This document shows, in pieces, positions 34,371 to 42,407 of a DNA stretch of 64,000 nucleotides; the stretch's first letter is position 1; each line of letters begins with the position of its first letter. The stretch is from positions 868,001 to 932,000 of the forward strand of contig NZ_CP113064.1 of the NCBI RefSeq assembly GCF_026625805.1, in the 5' to 3' direction. The DNA is from Brevundimonas sp. SL130 (GTDB lineage: Bacteria > Pseudomonadota > Alphaproteobacteria > Caulobacterales > Caulobacteraceae). The position numbers and the translations under genes were made by a program. The notes beneath the pieces were generated by a model. The model had not been told where the DNA came from. It searched no databases and saw nothing but the letters and a program-made list of their open reading frames with translations.

Positions 34371-35342
34371 ATGACGCGCTGGGGTTCCGTCCTGCGGGGA
34401 CTGGGGCTGCTCGCTGTCTTGGCGGCGTGGCCCGTTGCGGCGCAGGAACAACAGGGCGATCTCGATTGGCGCCCCCAAGTCGCCTCTCCGGCCTATGCAA
34501 CTGACGGGCCGCTCATCCGCGTCGATGAAGGTCATGGCGGCGTCCAGACCATTGACGGCCGCTATGCGGGGTTCGCCGCCCTGATGCGGGCGGACGGTTA
34601 TCGGGTCGATGCGTGGCGTGGAAGGCTGGATGCTCCCGGTGCGCTGGACGGTATCGCGGTGCTGGTGATTTCTAACGCCGCGAGTCCTGCTGACGGCTCG
34701 CGGATCTCTGCTTTTGACGAAGCCGAGATCGAGGCCGTGGCGCATTGGGTTGAACGGGGCGGCGCTCTGCTGCTGGCGGCCGATCATGCACCACATGGGA
34801 CTGCGGCGGAGGCGCTGGGTGCGCGGTTCGGCGTGACGATGGGCAAGGGTTACGCCTTTCAGCCCTCGCGAGGCGACGTCACCGCCAATCTGGTCTTTCC
34901 GCGACAGGCTTTGGGTGATCATCCGATCATCGCCGGTCGCAACGAGAGCGAGGACATACAGGTCGTGGAGACTTTCACCGGCCAGTCTATCGCTGGGCCG
35001 GAGGGGGGCGCAGTGTTGCTGGCAATGAGCGACAATGTGCTGGAGGCGCCTGACCTAGCGGCCCTTCAGACCATTCGCAGGCGTCTGCGTGCGGGAGAGA
35101 AGACGGATCTGGTAATGGCGGAACTGGCGCGCCCCGCCTTGTCGGCCCAGGGGGTGGCCTTTCCATTCGGCGGTGGCCGGGTCGTGGTTCTGGGCGAAGC
35201 CGGCATGCTGACTGCCCAGATCGTCCGGTTTCCAGACCAGCCGGAGCGCGAACCCTACCGCTTCGGGTTGAACACTGAGGGGCATGACGACCAGCAGTTC
35301 GCTCTCAACTTGATGCACTGGCTGTCGCGCATCCTGCCGTAA
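34371..35342 (+). CDS. Secreted DUF4350/glutamine-amidotransferase-like hypothetical protein
   Basis: 323 residues with a signal peptide (VLRGLGLLAVLAAWPVAAQE). The mature protein has a Rossmann-like class-I amidotransferase-like pattern: IRVDEGHGGVQTIDGRYAGF, VLVISNAASP, then AVAHWVERGGALLLAADHAP and a late GGGRVVVLGEAGMLTAQI. This resembles DUF4350-type or glutamine-amidotransferase-like domains that sense or bind ligands rather than transfer amide nitrogen; no catalytic Cys is seen. It starts 4 bases after fghA and may share its transcript. Function unknown. Confidence 0.78.
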   Translation: MTRWGSVLRGLGLLAVLAAWPVAAQEQQGDLDWRPQVASPAYATDGPLIRVDEGHGGVQTIDGRYAGFAALMRADGYRVDAWRGRLDAPGALDGIAVLVISNAASPADGSRISAFDEAEIEAVAHWVERGGALLLAADHAPHGTAAEALGARFGVTMGKGYAFQPSRGDVTANLVFPRQALGDHPIIAGRNESEDIQVVETFTGQSIAGPEGGAVLLAMSDNVLEAPDLAALQTIRRRLRAGEKTDLVMAELARPALSAQGVAFPFGGGRVVVLGEAGMLTAQIVRFPDQPEREPYRFGLNTEGHDDQQFALNLMHWLSRILP

Positions 35343-35357
35343 TGCTAGAGCGACGGC

Positions 35358-35582
35358 ATGAACGCCCCTGATCCCTATGAACCGATGTTTTCCGCCCTTT
35401 GCCGCGAGGTGGGTTATTGCCTGCACGAGAAGGGGCAGAAGCGCGTCATCGCGGCCCTGCCGAACGGGCTGGACGCCGCCGTGCGCGCGGTGTTCGCCGC
35501 CGAGGGCGTGGACGAGCCCAATGCGCCGGGCGACGTAAAGCGGGCCGTGCGCGAATGCCTGAAGGCGAACTTGCCAGCTTAA
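35358..35582 (+). CDS. Small conserved-looking hypothetical protein
   Basis: 74 residues, GC-rich third positions throughout. The sequence is one helix-rich domain: FSALCREVGYCLHEKGQKRV, then NGLDAAVRAVFAAEGVDEPN and a lysine-containing end. Two cysteines (15 and 21) and a third near the end are present but no metal motif is evident. It follows the DUF4350-type gene by 15 bases. Family not recognised. Confidence 0.65.
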   Translation: MNAPDPYEPMFSALCREVGYCLHEKGQKRVIAALPNGLDAAVRAVFAAEGVDEPNAPGDVKRAVRECLKANLPA

Positions 35583-35690
35583 CCGTTCCGGGCCGATAAA
35601 TCGTAACCAATCCGGGCGATGGTGCTTGGGTTATGCAAACGGGCGCCTAGATGAAGGGCGTCGGAAATCTGTCGCGAGAGGAAACTCCCC

Positions 35691-36302
35691 ATGGCCTTCA
35701 CCCTGCCCCCGCTGCCCTACGCCTATGATGCGCTGGAGCCGGCCATCGACAAGGAGACGATGACCTTCCACCACGACAAGCACCATCAGACCTATGTCGA
35801 TAACCTGAACAAGGCCGTCGACGCGGATTCGGAACTGCAGGGCAAGTCGCTGGAAGAAATCTTCACCAGCATCTCCACCGCCCCCAAGGCTGTGCGCAAC
35901 AACGGCGGCGGTCACTGGAACCACAGCCTGTTCTGGGAACTGCTGGCCCCCGTCGATCAGGCCGGCCAACCCTCGGCCGCACTCGCCGCCGCCATCGACA
36001 GCGACTTGGGCGGCATGGACAAGTTCAAGGAAGACTTCAACGCCGCCGGCGCCGCCCAGTTCGGCTCGGGCTGGGCCTGGCTGATCGTCCAGAACGGCAA
36101 GCTGAAGATCACCTCCACGCCGAACCAGGACAATCCGCTGATGGACGTCGTGGAAGAGCGCGGAGAGGTCGTTCTGGGCGCCGACGTCTGGGAACACGCC
36201 TATTATCTGAAATACCAGAACCGCCGCGCCGACTACCTGAAGTCCTTCTGGTCGGTGGTGAACTGGAACAAGGTCAACGAACTGTACGCCGCCGCCGTCT
36301 AA
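35691..36302 (+). CDS. Superoxide dismutase, Fe/Mn family
   Basis: 203 residues, cytoplasmic (no signal). It converts superoxide to oxygen and hydrogen peroxide. Metal ligands are His27, His78, Asp165 and His169; the signature DVWEHAYYL is exact. Gly74 in [11 protein letters not shown] and Gln146 in NQDNPL match the manganese-type arrangement rather than the iron-type glutamine further upstream, although the N-terminus ([15 protein letters not shown]) is common to both. Metal choice is therefore probably Mn or cambialistic. It has its own terminator. Confidence 0.95.
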   Translation: MAFTLPPLPYAYDALEPAIDKETMTFHHDKHHQTYVDNLNKAVDADSELQGKSLEEIFTSISTAPKAVRNNGGGHWNHSLFWELLAPVDQAGQPSAALAAAIDSDLGGMDKFKEDFNAAGAAQFGSGWAWLIVQNGKLKITSTPNQDNPLMDVVEERGEVVLGADVWEHAYYLKYQNRRADYLKSFWSVVNWNKVNELYAAAV

Positions 36303-36326
36303 GGCGACCGGCTTGCGACATGACGA

Positions 36327-36356
36327 CGCCCGCCGGATGGACCGGCGGGCGTTTTT
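36327..36356 (+). terminator. Intrinsic terminator after superoxide dismutase
   Basis: CGCCCGCCGG (36327-36336) and CCGGCGGGCG (36342-36351) form a perfect 10-base stem with a 5-base loop followed by five T residues. It lies 25 bases after the stop codon. Confidence 0.9.
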
Positions 36357-36385
36357 CATGGGCTAGACTCTACGACAGAGCCTGA

Positions 36386-36595
36386 TCAGATCGGGGCCGA
36401 CCCTCGCGCTCTTTCGGCCATGCGCTGCTCATGATGATGCCGCAGGGCTCTTCGTTGGCGCAGCATCTCGTGGATGCCGTCGGCCAGATCCAGCAGTTGA
36501 CTGTCGGACAGGGATTCGACCAGGTCGGTCAGGGTCTTCTTCAAATCGTCGAACGCGGCCCTCGACAGGCCTGTCGTCGTGACGGATTGCGCCAT
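36386..36595 (-). CDS. Small helical hypothetical protein
   Basis: 69 residues from ATG 36595, which has GGAGG six bases upstream; an ATG four codons earlier would put this Shine-Dalgarno inside the gene. It looks like two helices (AAFDDLKKTLTDLVESLSDS, then QLLDLADGIHEMLRQRRALR) with a His/Arg-rich end. It is probably a small cytoplasmic protein. It is divergent from rpsD across a 252-base region. No family recognised. Confidence 0.62.
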   Translation of the reverse strand: MAQSVTTTGLSRAAFDDLKKTLTDLVESLSDSQLLDLADGIHEMLRQRRALRHHHEQRMAERARGSAPI

Positions 36596-36847
36596 TTCGT
36601 CCTCCATGATGGGATGGGACAGGCTCCACCGAGTATTAGAAGACCGACCTGCGATCTACGGTTCCGGCCCATCGTGCTTAACGCGCCGCACGGCTTGACT
36701 CTGGCCGGTTGTGTGGCGATAAGCGCCGCCTTCCACGTTTCCGGTTCGCCGGACGCGGGGATTGATGACGGAAGATGCGTGGACCGCCGTTGAGATCGCA
36801 TTCCCAATCGAGGGGATGCCGGGCCGTATCGTCGAAAAGAGAATAGA

Positions 36848-37465
36848 ATGTCCAAGCGCCACAGCGCCAAATACAAGATCGACCGGGCCATGGGTGAGAA
36901 CCTGTGGGGCCGCGCCAAGTCGCCGGTCAACAAGCGTTCTTACGGTCCCGGCCAGCACGGTCAGCGTCGCAAGTCGAAGGTTTCGGACTTCGGTCTGCAA
37001 CTGAAGGCCAAGCAGAAGCTGAAGGGCTACTACGGCAACATCACCGAGAAGCAGTTCGCCAAGACCTATGACGAAGCTGCGCGCCGTAAGGGCAACACCT
37101 CGGAAAACCTGATCGGTCTGCTGGAATCGCGTCTGGACGCCATCGTCTACCGCGCCAAGTTCGTCCCGACCGTCTGGGCCGCCCGCCAGTTCGTCAGCCA
37201 CGGCCACGTCCTGGTCAACGGCAAGAAGGTCGACATTTCTTCCTACCGCGTGAAGCCGGAAGACGTCGTCACGGTGAAGGAAAAGTCACGCAACATGGCT
37301 CTGGTGCTCGAAGCCCAGCAGTCGTCGGAACGCGACGTGCCGGATTATCTGGAACTGTCGGATCGTTCGTTCTCGGTCCGTTACGTTCGCGTGCCGGAAC
37401 TGACGGACGTCCCGTACGCCGTGAAGATGGAACCGAACCTGGTCGTCGAATACTACGCCTCGTAA
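36848..37465 (+). CDS. rpsD: 30S ribosomal protein S4
   Basis: 205 residues, standard. It binds 16S rRNA early in 30S assembly. The N-terminus [20 protein letters not shown] and [20 protein letters not shown] are typical, and the S4 RNA-binding domain starts near [20 protein letters not shown]. It lacks the zinc-binding cysteines of the N-terminal module (C-minus form). It is monocistronic here with its own terminator, unlike the alpha-operon location in E. coli. Confidence 0.98.
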   Translation: MSKRHSAKYKIDRAMGENLWGRAKSPVNKRSYGPGQHGQRRKSKVSDFGLQLKAKQKLKGYYGNITEKQFAKTYDEAARRKGNTSENLIGLLESRLDAIVYRAKFVPTVWAARQFVSHGHVLVNGKKVDISSYRVKPEDVVTVKEKSRNMALVLEAQQSSERDVPDYLELSDRSFSVRYVRVPELTDVPYAVKMEPNLVVEYYAS

Positions 37466-37532
37466 GGCAGGTCTTTCTGATGCGACGGTCGTCCGACGGA
37501 CGACTTCGGTCGCGGCAGAGATATTGAGTTTT

Positions 37533-37565
37533 AAAGGGCCTCGGACTCGTCCGGGGCCCTTTATC
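37533..37565 (+). terminator. Intrinsic terminator after rpsD
   Basis: A 13-base stem (37533-37545 with 37550-37562, one G-T wobble) around a CTCG loop, ending in TTTAT. It lies about 68 bases after the rpsD stop. Confidence 0.82.
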
Positions 37566-37649
37566 TTTCGGCCGGTTCCCCTTCGGGGCGAACAGGTGCA
37601 TTCTCGGGCTATTCAGGGTTCGACAGAAGCAGGGGAGGCCGCTCACGCC

Positions 37650-38030
37650 ATGCGCGCCGTCTTCAAATCTCTAGCGGTCATCGTCGGATTTTCGGCCGCT
37701 GTGTCGGCCTGCGCGGGCGGCGTCGAAGCGCCCAGCGTCTCGACCGCAGGAATGCCGGGCGCGCTTGAGCCGATCCACGCCGCCGCCTTCACCAAGGACG
37801 CGGCCGTCTTCTGGGTCAGCTCCAATGGTTGCACCAGCAAGGACGATTTGATCCCCATCGTCAGCATCAAGGACGGTGATGCGGTCATCACCCTGCGTCG
37901 GATTGATGAGGACACCTGTAAGGAGACCTTGGCGGACGGCGTGGAGGTGAAATGGTCGTTCGAAGAACTGGGCCTGGCGCCCGGCTCGCCGGTCAGCGTC
38001 AACAACCCCTACCAACTGCCCCAGACCTGA
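37650..38030 (+). CDS. Small lipoprotein with an SNGCT motif (paralogue of the gene at 39.4 kb)
   Basis: 126 residues from ATG 37650, with AGGGGAGG upstream. The lipoprotein signal is KSLAVIVGFSAAVSAC (lipobox Cys21). The mature protein has FWVSSNGCTSKDDL, AVITLRRIDEDTCKETLADG and VKWSFEELGLAPGSPV. This block aligns over about 75 residues with the lipoprotein starting at 39440, sharing SNGCT, ITLRR, a second Cys, and the ADGVE-[VL]-[KR]-W ending. The two conserved cysteines may form a disulfide in the periplasm. Function unknown. Confidence 0.85.
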   Translation: MRAVFKSLAVIVGFSAAVSACAGGVEAPSVSTAGMPGALEPIHAAAFTKDAAVFWVSSNGCTSKDDLIPIVSIKDGDAVITLRRIDEDTCKETLADGVEVKWSFEELGLAPGSPVSVNNPYQLPQT

Positions 38031-38058
38031 GAAACCGCCCGGCAGAGGCCCGACCGCC

Positions 38059-39156
38059 TCAGCGGCCGTAGCCCGGCCAGTGCCCCTTGCCGGCGCGCGC
38101 ATATGGCGGCGGCAGATCTTCGTCTTGCTCCAGGGCGACGGCCGCATGGTGGGCCCAGTTGGGGTCGTCCAGCGCCGCGCGGGCGATGGCGACGAAGTCC
38201 GCCTGACCCGAAACGACGATGTCTTCGGCCTGTTGAGCGTCCACGATCATGCCCACCGCCATGACGGTGGCCTCGGGGACAGCCGTCTTGACGGCCTCGG
38301 CGAACCGAACCTGGTAACCCGGTTCCGCGCCGGGAATGTCGGCGCGCGCGACGTTGCCGCCTGAGGTCAGGTGCAGGTAGTCATAACCCATCTCGTGCAG
38401 GGCGCGGCCAAAGCCGATCACCTCGTCCAGCGCCACCCCGCCCTCAACCCAGTCCGAGCCGTTGAAGCGCACGCCCAGGGCCTTGGTTCGGGGCCAGGCG
38501 TCTCGCAAAGCCTGGGCGACACGCAGCGGGAACCGCGCCCGCGCCTCCGCAGACCCGCCGTAGGCGTCAGTGCGATGGTTGGACAGCGGCGACAGAAACT
38601 CGCTCAGCAAATAGCCGTGGGCCGCATGAAGCTCGACCAGATCGAAGCCGGCGCGATCAGCGCGACGGGCGGCGTCTTCGAAGGCGGTGACGACGCGATC
38701 CATGTCGGCCTCGGTCATTTCCTTCGGCGTATGCCAATCGTCCCGGAAGGGCAGGGCGGACGGGCCGAAGGTCTGCCAGGCGCCGTCTTCCGCGGTCAGG
38801 GCGCGACCGCCTTTCCACGGCGCAGAGGTCGAGGCCTTGCGCCCGGCATGGGCCAGCTGAATTCCGACAGGGGTCTGGGAATAGGTGCGCAGACCCTTCA
38901 GGAGGTCGGCGAGTACGGCTTCCTGCGCGTCGTTCCACAGTCCGAGGTCGTCGGGGGTGATGCGGCCGGCGGCCTCGACCCCGGTCGCCTCTATGATCAC
39001 CAGGCCGGCGCCCGACAGGGCTAGGCGCCCCAGGTGTTGGACGTGCCAAGGCTGGGCCACGCCATCGACCGCCGAATACTGGCACATGGGCGCAATGGCG
39101 ATACGGTTCTTCAGCGTCAGGGGGCCGATGCTGCGAGGCGAGAAGAGCTGGCTCAT
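38059..39156 (-). CDS. namA: Old Yellow Enzyme family NADPH dehydrogenase (NamA/YqjM-like)
   Basis: 365 residues forming an FMN-binding TIM barrel. It reduces activated C=C bonds with NADPH, and is linked to oxidative and electrophile stress in relatives. Seen: SQLFSPRSIGPLTLKNRIAI, the FMN/substrate region IAPMCQYSAVDG with the class-specific Cys25, substrate-binding VELHAAHGYLLSEFLSPLSN (His-Ala-Ala-His), then GSDWVEGG and ADFVAIARAALDDPNW. The Cys-x-Tyr at the start of the barrel is typical of the YqjM branch. It stands alone between two related lipoprotein genes on the other strand. Confidence 0.94.
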   Translation of the reverse strand: MSQLFSPRSIGPLTLKNRIAIAPMCQYSAVDGVAQPWHVQHLGRLALSGAGLVIIEATGVEAAGRITPDDLGLWNDAQEAVLADLLKGLRTYSQTPVGIQLAHAGRKASTSAPWKGGRALTAEDGAWQTFGPSALPFRDDWHTPKEMTEADMDRVVTAFEDAARRADRAGFDLVELHAAHGYLLSEFLSPLSNHRTDAYGGSAEARARFPLRVAQALRDAWPRTKALGVRFNGSDWVEGGVALDEVIGFGRALHEMGYDYLHLTSGGNVARADIPGAEPGYQVRFAEAVKTAVPEATVMAVGMIVDAQQAEDIVVSGQADFVAIARAALDDPNWAHHAAVALEQDEDLPPPYARAGKGHWPGYGR

Positions 39157-39314
39157 GGGGGGGCGTCCGGGGGAAGGGGACAGTAGCTATGCCTGTTGCT
39201 GTCCCGATCAAGGACCGACCTTTCCGATTGTTCACCTGGCTTGCTGAAAATTCACGTGCCTGAACGCCCGCCGCGCGTCACAAAAGCCTCAAGCTTCATT
39301 AGGGGATCACACCA

Positions 39315-39440
39315 ATGCTTCGTCTCGCTCTCGCTCTCGCCATCGCCATCGCCGCCCCCCTGCTGTCGGGCTGCATCATCATCGCCACTGAAAAGCCGAC
39401 CACCCGCGTCATTACCGCGCCCCCGGCCGAGGCCCAGTGA
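39315..39440 (+). CDS. Very small lipoprotein (41 residues)
   Basis: The ATG at 39315 opens a 41-residue protein with an obvious lipoprotein signal: LRLALALAIAIAAPLLSGC, lipidated Cys20, followed by a short Thr/Pro-rich tail. Its TGA overlaps the ATG of the next lipoprotein gene (TGATG), so the two are coupled. The leader is built of near-repeats (CTCGCT and ATCGCC units). It resembles entericidin-like small lipoproteins only in size. Function unknown. Confidence 0.72.
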   Translation: MLRLALALAIAIAAPLLSGCIIIATEKPTTRVITAPPAEAQ

Positions 39441-39820
39441 TGACGGGGGCGCTCAAGGTGCTGGCGGCGGCGGCCATGGCCGCTCCGCTTCTGTCCGGTT
39501 GCTTGATCTACAGCAACGAGGCCGGGGAGAATGTTCGCGTCAATCTGAAGGACAAGGACACGCCGCCGTCCGAAGCGATCCGTTCGGCCCGATTTGAGGA
39601 TGGCGCCCTGATCGTCCGCGTCGATTCCAACGGCTGCACACAGGCGTCGGATTTCGAGGTCGCCGTACACGACGGTTCGCCGGCCGAGATCACCCTGCGC
39701 CGCACCAAGGAAGACATGTGCCGCGCCCTGATTGCGGACGGGGTTGAGTTGCGTTGGACCTACGCGGATCTGGGGATCGAGCCCGGCGCCCCGACGCGGG
39801 TCCTCAATCCGCTGAAATAG
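39440..39820 (+). CDS. Small lipoprotein with an SNGCT motif (paralogue of the gene at 37.7 kb)
   Basis: 126 residues from ATG 39440, coupled to the 41-residue lipoprotein before it; a GTG one codon upstream is possible. The signal is LKVLAAAAMAAPLLSGC (lipobox Cys21). The mature region VRVDSNGCTQASDFEVAV, EITLRRTKEDMCRALIADGV and LRWTYADLGIEPGAP aligns with the protein at 37650-38030 and preserves both cysteines. The pair flank the Old Yellow Enzyme gene and are 1.4 kb apart, so they are probably a local duplication. The last 17 bases overlap the convergent thioesterase gene. Confidence 0.85.
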   Translation: MTGALKVLAAAAMAAPLLSGCLIYSNEAGENVRVNLKDKDTPPSEAIRSARFEDGALIVRVDSNGCTQASDFEVAVHDGSPAEITLRRTKEDMCRALIADGVELRWTYADLGIEPGAPTRVLNPLK

Positions 39821-40241
39821 CGCTGAAGACCGTCGCCATGGCGGATGGGATGCGCTGCGGCCTCAGGGTCGCGGCATCGACCAGGCACCATTCGGAGACG
39901 CCCTGGGCGCAGACGCGGCCCTGGGCGTCCTCGATCCGGACATAGCGGTTGAAACGCGGACCCTGGGGGTCGCCGACCCAGGTGCGGGCGACCACACCTG
40001 TCGCGCCCGGCTCGATGGCGCGCAGATAGTCGATCTCGTGCCGCAGAGCGACCCACGAGCATCTTGCGCGCGTCTCTGCGTCGAACCGGGCCGTCCAGTG
40101 CGCCGTCCCCACGTCCTGAAGCCAGCCGACATAGACGACGTTATTGACGTGGCCATTGTCGTCGATGTGCTCGGGACGGACCTCAAGCGGGACGACGAAA
40201 ATCTCGCGGTCCTCTCGTGGCGTCAGGACCGGCCGGGCCAT
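39804..40241 (-). CDS. Acyl-CoA thioesterase, hotdog fold (4HBT family)
   Basis: 145 residues. The hotdog motif is HIDDNGHVNNVVYVGWLQDV with the helix starting GTAHWTARFD; conserved R-x-[EI]-x-Y strands follow (VALRHEIDYLRAIEPGATGV). It should hydrolyse acyl-CoA, with the substrate unresolved. It lies directly after the glutaredoxin gene with the two codons sharing TGATG, so they form one transcript. The C-terminus overlaps the convergent lipoprotein gene by 17 bases. Confidence 0.9.
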   Translation of the reverse strand: MARPVLTPREDREIFVVPLEVRPEHIDDNGHVNNVVYVGWLQDVGTAHWTARFDAETRARCSWVALRHEIDYLRAIEPGATGVVARTWVGDPQGPRFNRYVRIEDAQGRVCAQGVSEWCLVDAATLRPQRIPSAMATVFSAISAD

Positions 40242-40591
40242 CAGGCTTCGCCGAGCGGCACGCCCTTTTCGGCCATCAGGGCCTGAAGCTCGCCAGCCTG
40301 GAACATCTCGCGGATGATGTCCGATCCGCCGACGAACTCGCCCTTCACATAGAGCTGGGGGATCGTGGGCCAGTCGGTGAAGGCCTTGATGCCTTCACGC
40401 AGGGCTTCGTCTTGCAGGACGTCGACGCCGACGAAGGACGCCCCGACATGGTCGAGAATCTGGACGGCGTTTGAAGAAAAGCCGCAACGCGGCTGGTCGG
40501 GCGTACCCTTCATGAACAGCACGACGTCATGCTGGGCGACGGTGTCGCCGATGAAGGCGTGGACGGGATCGGCGGAAACGGTGTCGGTCAC
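40241..40591 (-). CDS. grxD: Monothiol glutaredoxin, Grx4/GrxD family
   Basis: 116 residues. The CGFS active site (Cys36) is present in VLFMKGTPDQPRCGFSSNAV, followed by the glutathione-binding WPTIPQLYVKGEFVGGSDII. CGFS glutaredoxins bind a [2Fe-2S] cluster and act with BolA in iron-sulfur trafficking. A bolA gene lies about 1 kb upstream on the same strand, separated by an aldo/keto-reductase-like gene. The Shine-Dalgarno is AGGCCTCTC-like and weak. Confidence 0.95.
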   Translation of the reverse strand: MTDTVSADPVHAFIGDTVAQHDVVLFMKGTPDQPRCGFSSNAVQILDHVGASFVGVDVLQDEALREGIKAFTDWPTIPQLYVKGEFVGGSDIIREMFQAGELQALMAEKGVPLGEA

Positions 40592-40671
40592 GGGAGAGGC
40601 CTTTCGTGAAGCTCGTCAGCTAGGGAGAGCCGGCGGCTGGGTCAAGGCGTGGGTGTGTCGATCAGGCAAGA

Positions 40672-41580
40672 TCAGGCGGCGGCCGAGGCTGTGACCCGGC
40701 CCATCTCGATCTGTGCGGCGAGGCCTGGCGGCAGGTCGCGTTCGGGCGTTGCGGCCAGCATCTCCAGCCGCTCCGTGTCGTTGGCCCGGATGATCACGCT
40801 CGAGATCGTCGGATCCGTCAGCACATAGCTGAGGCAGATCGCCTCGGCAGGCCAGTTCGGCGTGCGATACAGGAAGCCGAAGGCGTCGGCCTGTCGCGAC
40901 TGGGGCGGGCGTTTGGGTGCGCCGCCCAGGCCGAACAGACCCTTCTTTGCGGCGGCCTGGGGCCCGCGCGGCTTGGAGCGCCGGTCGGTGAAATAGTCGT
41001 AGGCGAAGACCGCCATGTCCTGTTCGCGGGCGGCCCGCACGCGGTTGCGCAGCTTCCAGTCGGCGTTGATGTCGAACGGCGTCAGCAGGACGTCGAAGGC
41101 TCCGGTCGAGACATAGGTGTCCATCACATCGCCGCCGCCCGCAACCCCCAGCAGCTTGATGCGACCGGTGGCGCGCAGGGCCTTCAGCGCGTTCAGTGAC
41201 GATTGCGGCAGTTCGTGCTCGCCCGGATCATGCAGCACGGCGAGGTCGATCCAGCCCAGGCCGGAGAAGTTCAGGGCGCGGTCGATGGCCGCCGTCATGC
41301 CCTCGGCCGAAAAGTCGCGCGTCCCTTCGCGATCCGCTCCGATTCCCAAGGTCAGGCCGACGCAGACCAGCTTGCGATCGACATGGGCCAGGGCCTCGCC
41401 CAGCACCTCGGCGACGACCGGGTCGGCCGTCTCCAGCCGGTAGGAGTTCACCCCGGCCTCAAGGGCGGAATACAACAGGTTCAGCGCGGCTTCGCGACCG
41501 CGCGCCAGACTGTCCAGGCCGAAGCTCAGCGTCAGGTTGGAGATGGCGGCGCCGGATACGCCGAAGGGGCGATAGCGCAT
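40672..41580 (-). CDS. Aldo/keto reductase-like protein lacking the usual catalytic pair
   Basis: 302 residues. The overall TIM-barrel pattern of the aldo/keto reductases is there: MRYRPFGVSGAAISNLTLSF, VDRKLVCVGLTLGIG, IDLAVLHDPGEHE, GRIKLLGVAGGGD, and a late AICLSYVLTDPTISSVIIRA. The catalytic Asp-Thr-Ala-Asp...Tyr block is altered: GVNSYRLETADPVVAEVLG has Glu50 in the Asp position and no tyrosine near residue 55. An insertion rich in Lys/Pro/Gly (residues about 200-225) is also unusual. It may be a non-catalytic or differently acting member. It sits between bolA and grxD. Confidence 0.85.
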   Translation of the reverse strand: MRYRPFGVSGAAISNLTLSFGLDSLARGREAALNLLYSALEAGVNSYRLETADPVVAEVLGEALAHVDRKLVCVGLTLGIGADREGTRDFSAEGMTAAIDRALNFSGLGWIDLAVLHDPGEHELPQSSLNALKALRATGRIKLLGVAGGGDVMDTYVSTGAFDVLLTPFDINADWKLRNRVRAAREQDMAVFAYDYFTDRRSKPRGPQAAAKKGLFGLGGAPKRPPQSRQADAFGFLYRTPNWPAEAICLSYVLTDPTISSVIIRANDTERLEMLAATPERDLPPGLAAQIEMGRVTASAAA

Positions 41581-41584
41581 GGGG

Positions 41585-41827
41585 TTAGCCCTCCTTGGGC
41601 GGCGCGGCGGTTTCCAGCGCCAGGGCGTGCAACTCGCCGCCCATCTGTCCCTTCAGCGCCGCATAGACCAGCTGGTGCTGGCGCACGCGCGGCATGCCTT
41701 CGAAGGCGCTGGAGACGATGCGGGCGCGATAATGGTCGCCGTCTCCGGCCAGATCGTCGATGGCGATCTCGGCGTCGGGAAAGGCCTCGACCAGATGCTG
41801 GCGCAGCGTTTCGACGGACATGGGCAT
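41585..41827 (-). CDS. bolA: BolA family protein
   Basis: 80 residues from ATG 41827; ATG 41821 two codons later is equally possible because neither has a strong ribosome-binding site. The BolA fold is seen as VETLRQHLVEAFPDAEIAID, GDHYRARIVSSAFEGMPRVR, then QHQLVYAALKGQMGGELHAL, with the conserved histidine before LVY. BolA forms a cluster-bridged complex with CGFS glutaredoxin to deliver iron-sulfur clusters. Its grxD partner is on the same strand 1 kb on. The longer upstream frame is not coding. Confidence 0.92.
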   Translation of the reverse strand: MPMSVETLRQHLVEAFPDAEIAIDDLAGDGDHYRARIVSSAFEGMPRVRQHQLVYAALKGQMGGELHALALETAAPPKEG

Positions 41828-41882
41828 GGGCGGGCTCTCGGATCGTTCCCGACGAGAATGACTGATAAACCTTAATGCCGGA

Positions 41883-42407
41883 CTACGCCTTTTTCGGCCG
41901 TTCAAACAGCTGAACCGCGCTGTCCTTGTAGGTCGTCGTCGCATAGGGGCTGTAGCCGACCCGTTCCGCCAGCCGAATGGAGGCGAGGTTCTCCGGGGCG
42001 ATCATGCAGACGGTTCGGACGGCCGCCAGGCGCACGTCGGCCCAGCCCAGAACCGCCTGCACGGCCTCGAGGGCGAAACCTCGGCCTTGGAAGGCGGGTG
42101 AGAGGCCCCAGCCCAGCTCGGGTTCAGTCAGGGGAGGATCGATCAGCCGCCGATGATCCAGGATCGAGACATTGCCCAGATAGGCGCCGTCGGTCGCCAA
42201 ACGGACGGTCCAGCTGCCGTAGCCGGCGACGTTCCATTGGCCCAGGTCTCTCAGCAGTCGAAACCAGACTTCTTCGCTGGTCATCGCTCGACCAGTGATG
42301 TGACGGGTGAATTCTTCGTCGCTCCATAGGGCGATCAGAGAGTCCAGATCACTCACGGCGACCGGCGTCAGCACCAGCCTCTCGGTCGTCAGAATCTCAG
42401 CGTTCAC
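41883..42407 (-). CDS. GNAT N-acetyltransferase (RimJ/RimL-like)
   Basis: 174 residues. It starts TERLVLTPVAVSDLDSLIAL and has the acetyl-CoA motif ELGWGLSPAFQGRGFALEAV (R-G-F-A), then IAPENLASIRLAERVGYSPY, typical of acetyltransferases acting on ribosomal-protein or aminoglycoside-like substrates. The start overlaps the radC stop by four bases, so the genes are co-transcribed. Substrate unknown. Confidence 0.91.
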   Translation of the reverse strand: MNAEILTTERLVLTPVAVSDLDSLIALWSDEEFTRHITGRAMTSEEVWFRLLRDLGQWNVAGYGSWTVRLATDGAYLGNVSILDHRRLIDPPLTEPELGWGLSPAFQGRGFALEAVQAVLGWADVRLAAVRTVCMIAPENLASIRLAERVGYSPYATTTYKDSAVQLFERPKKA

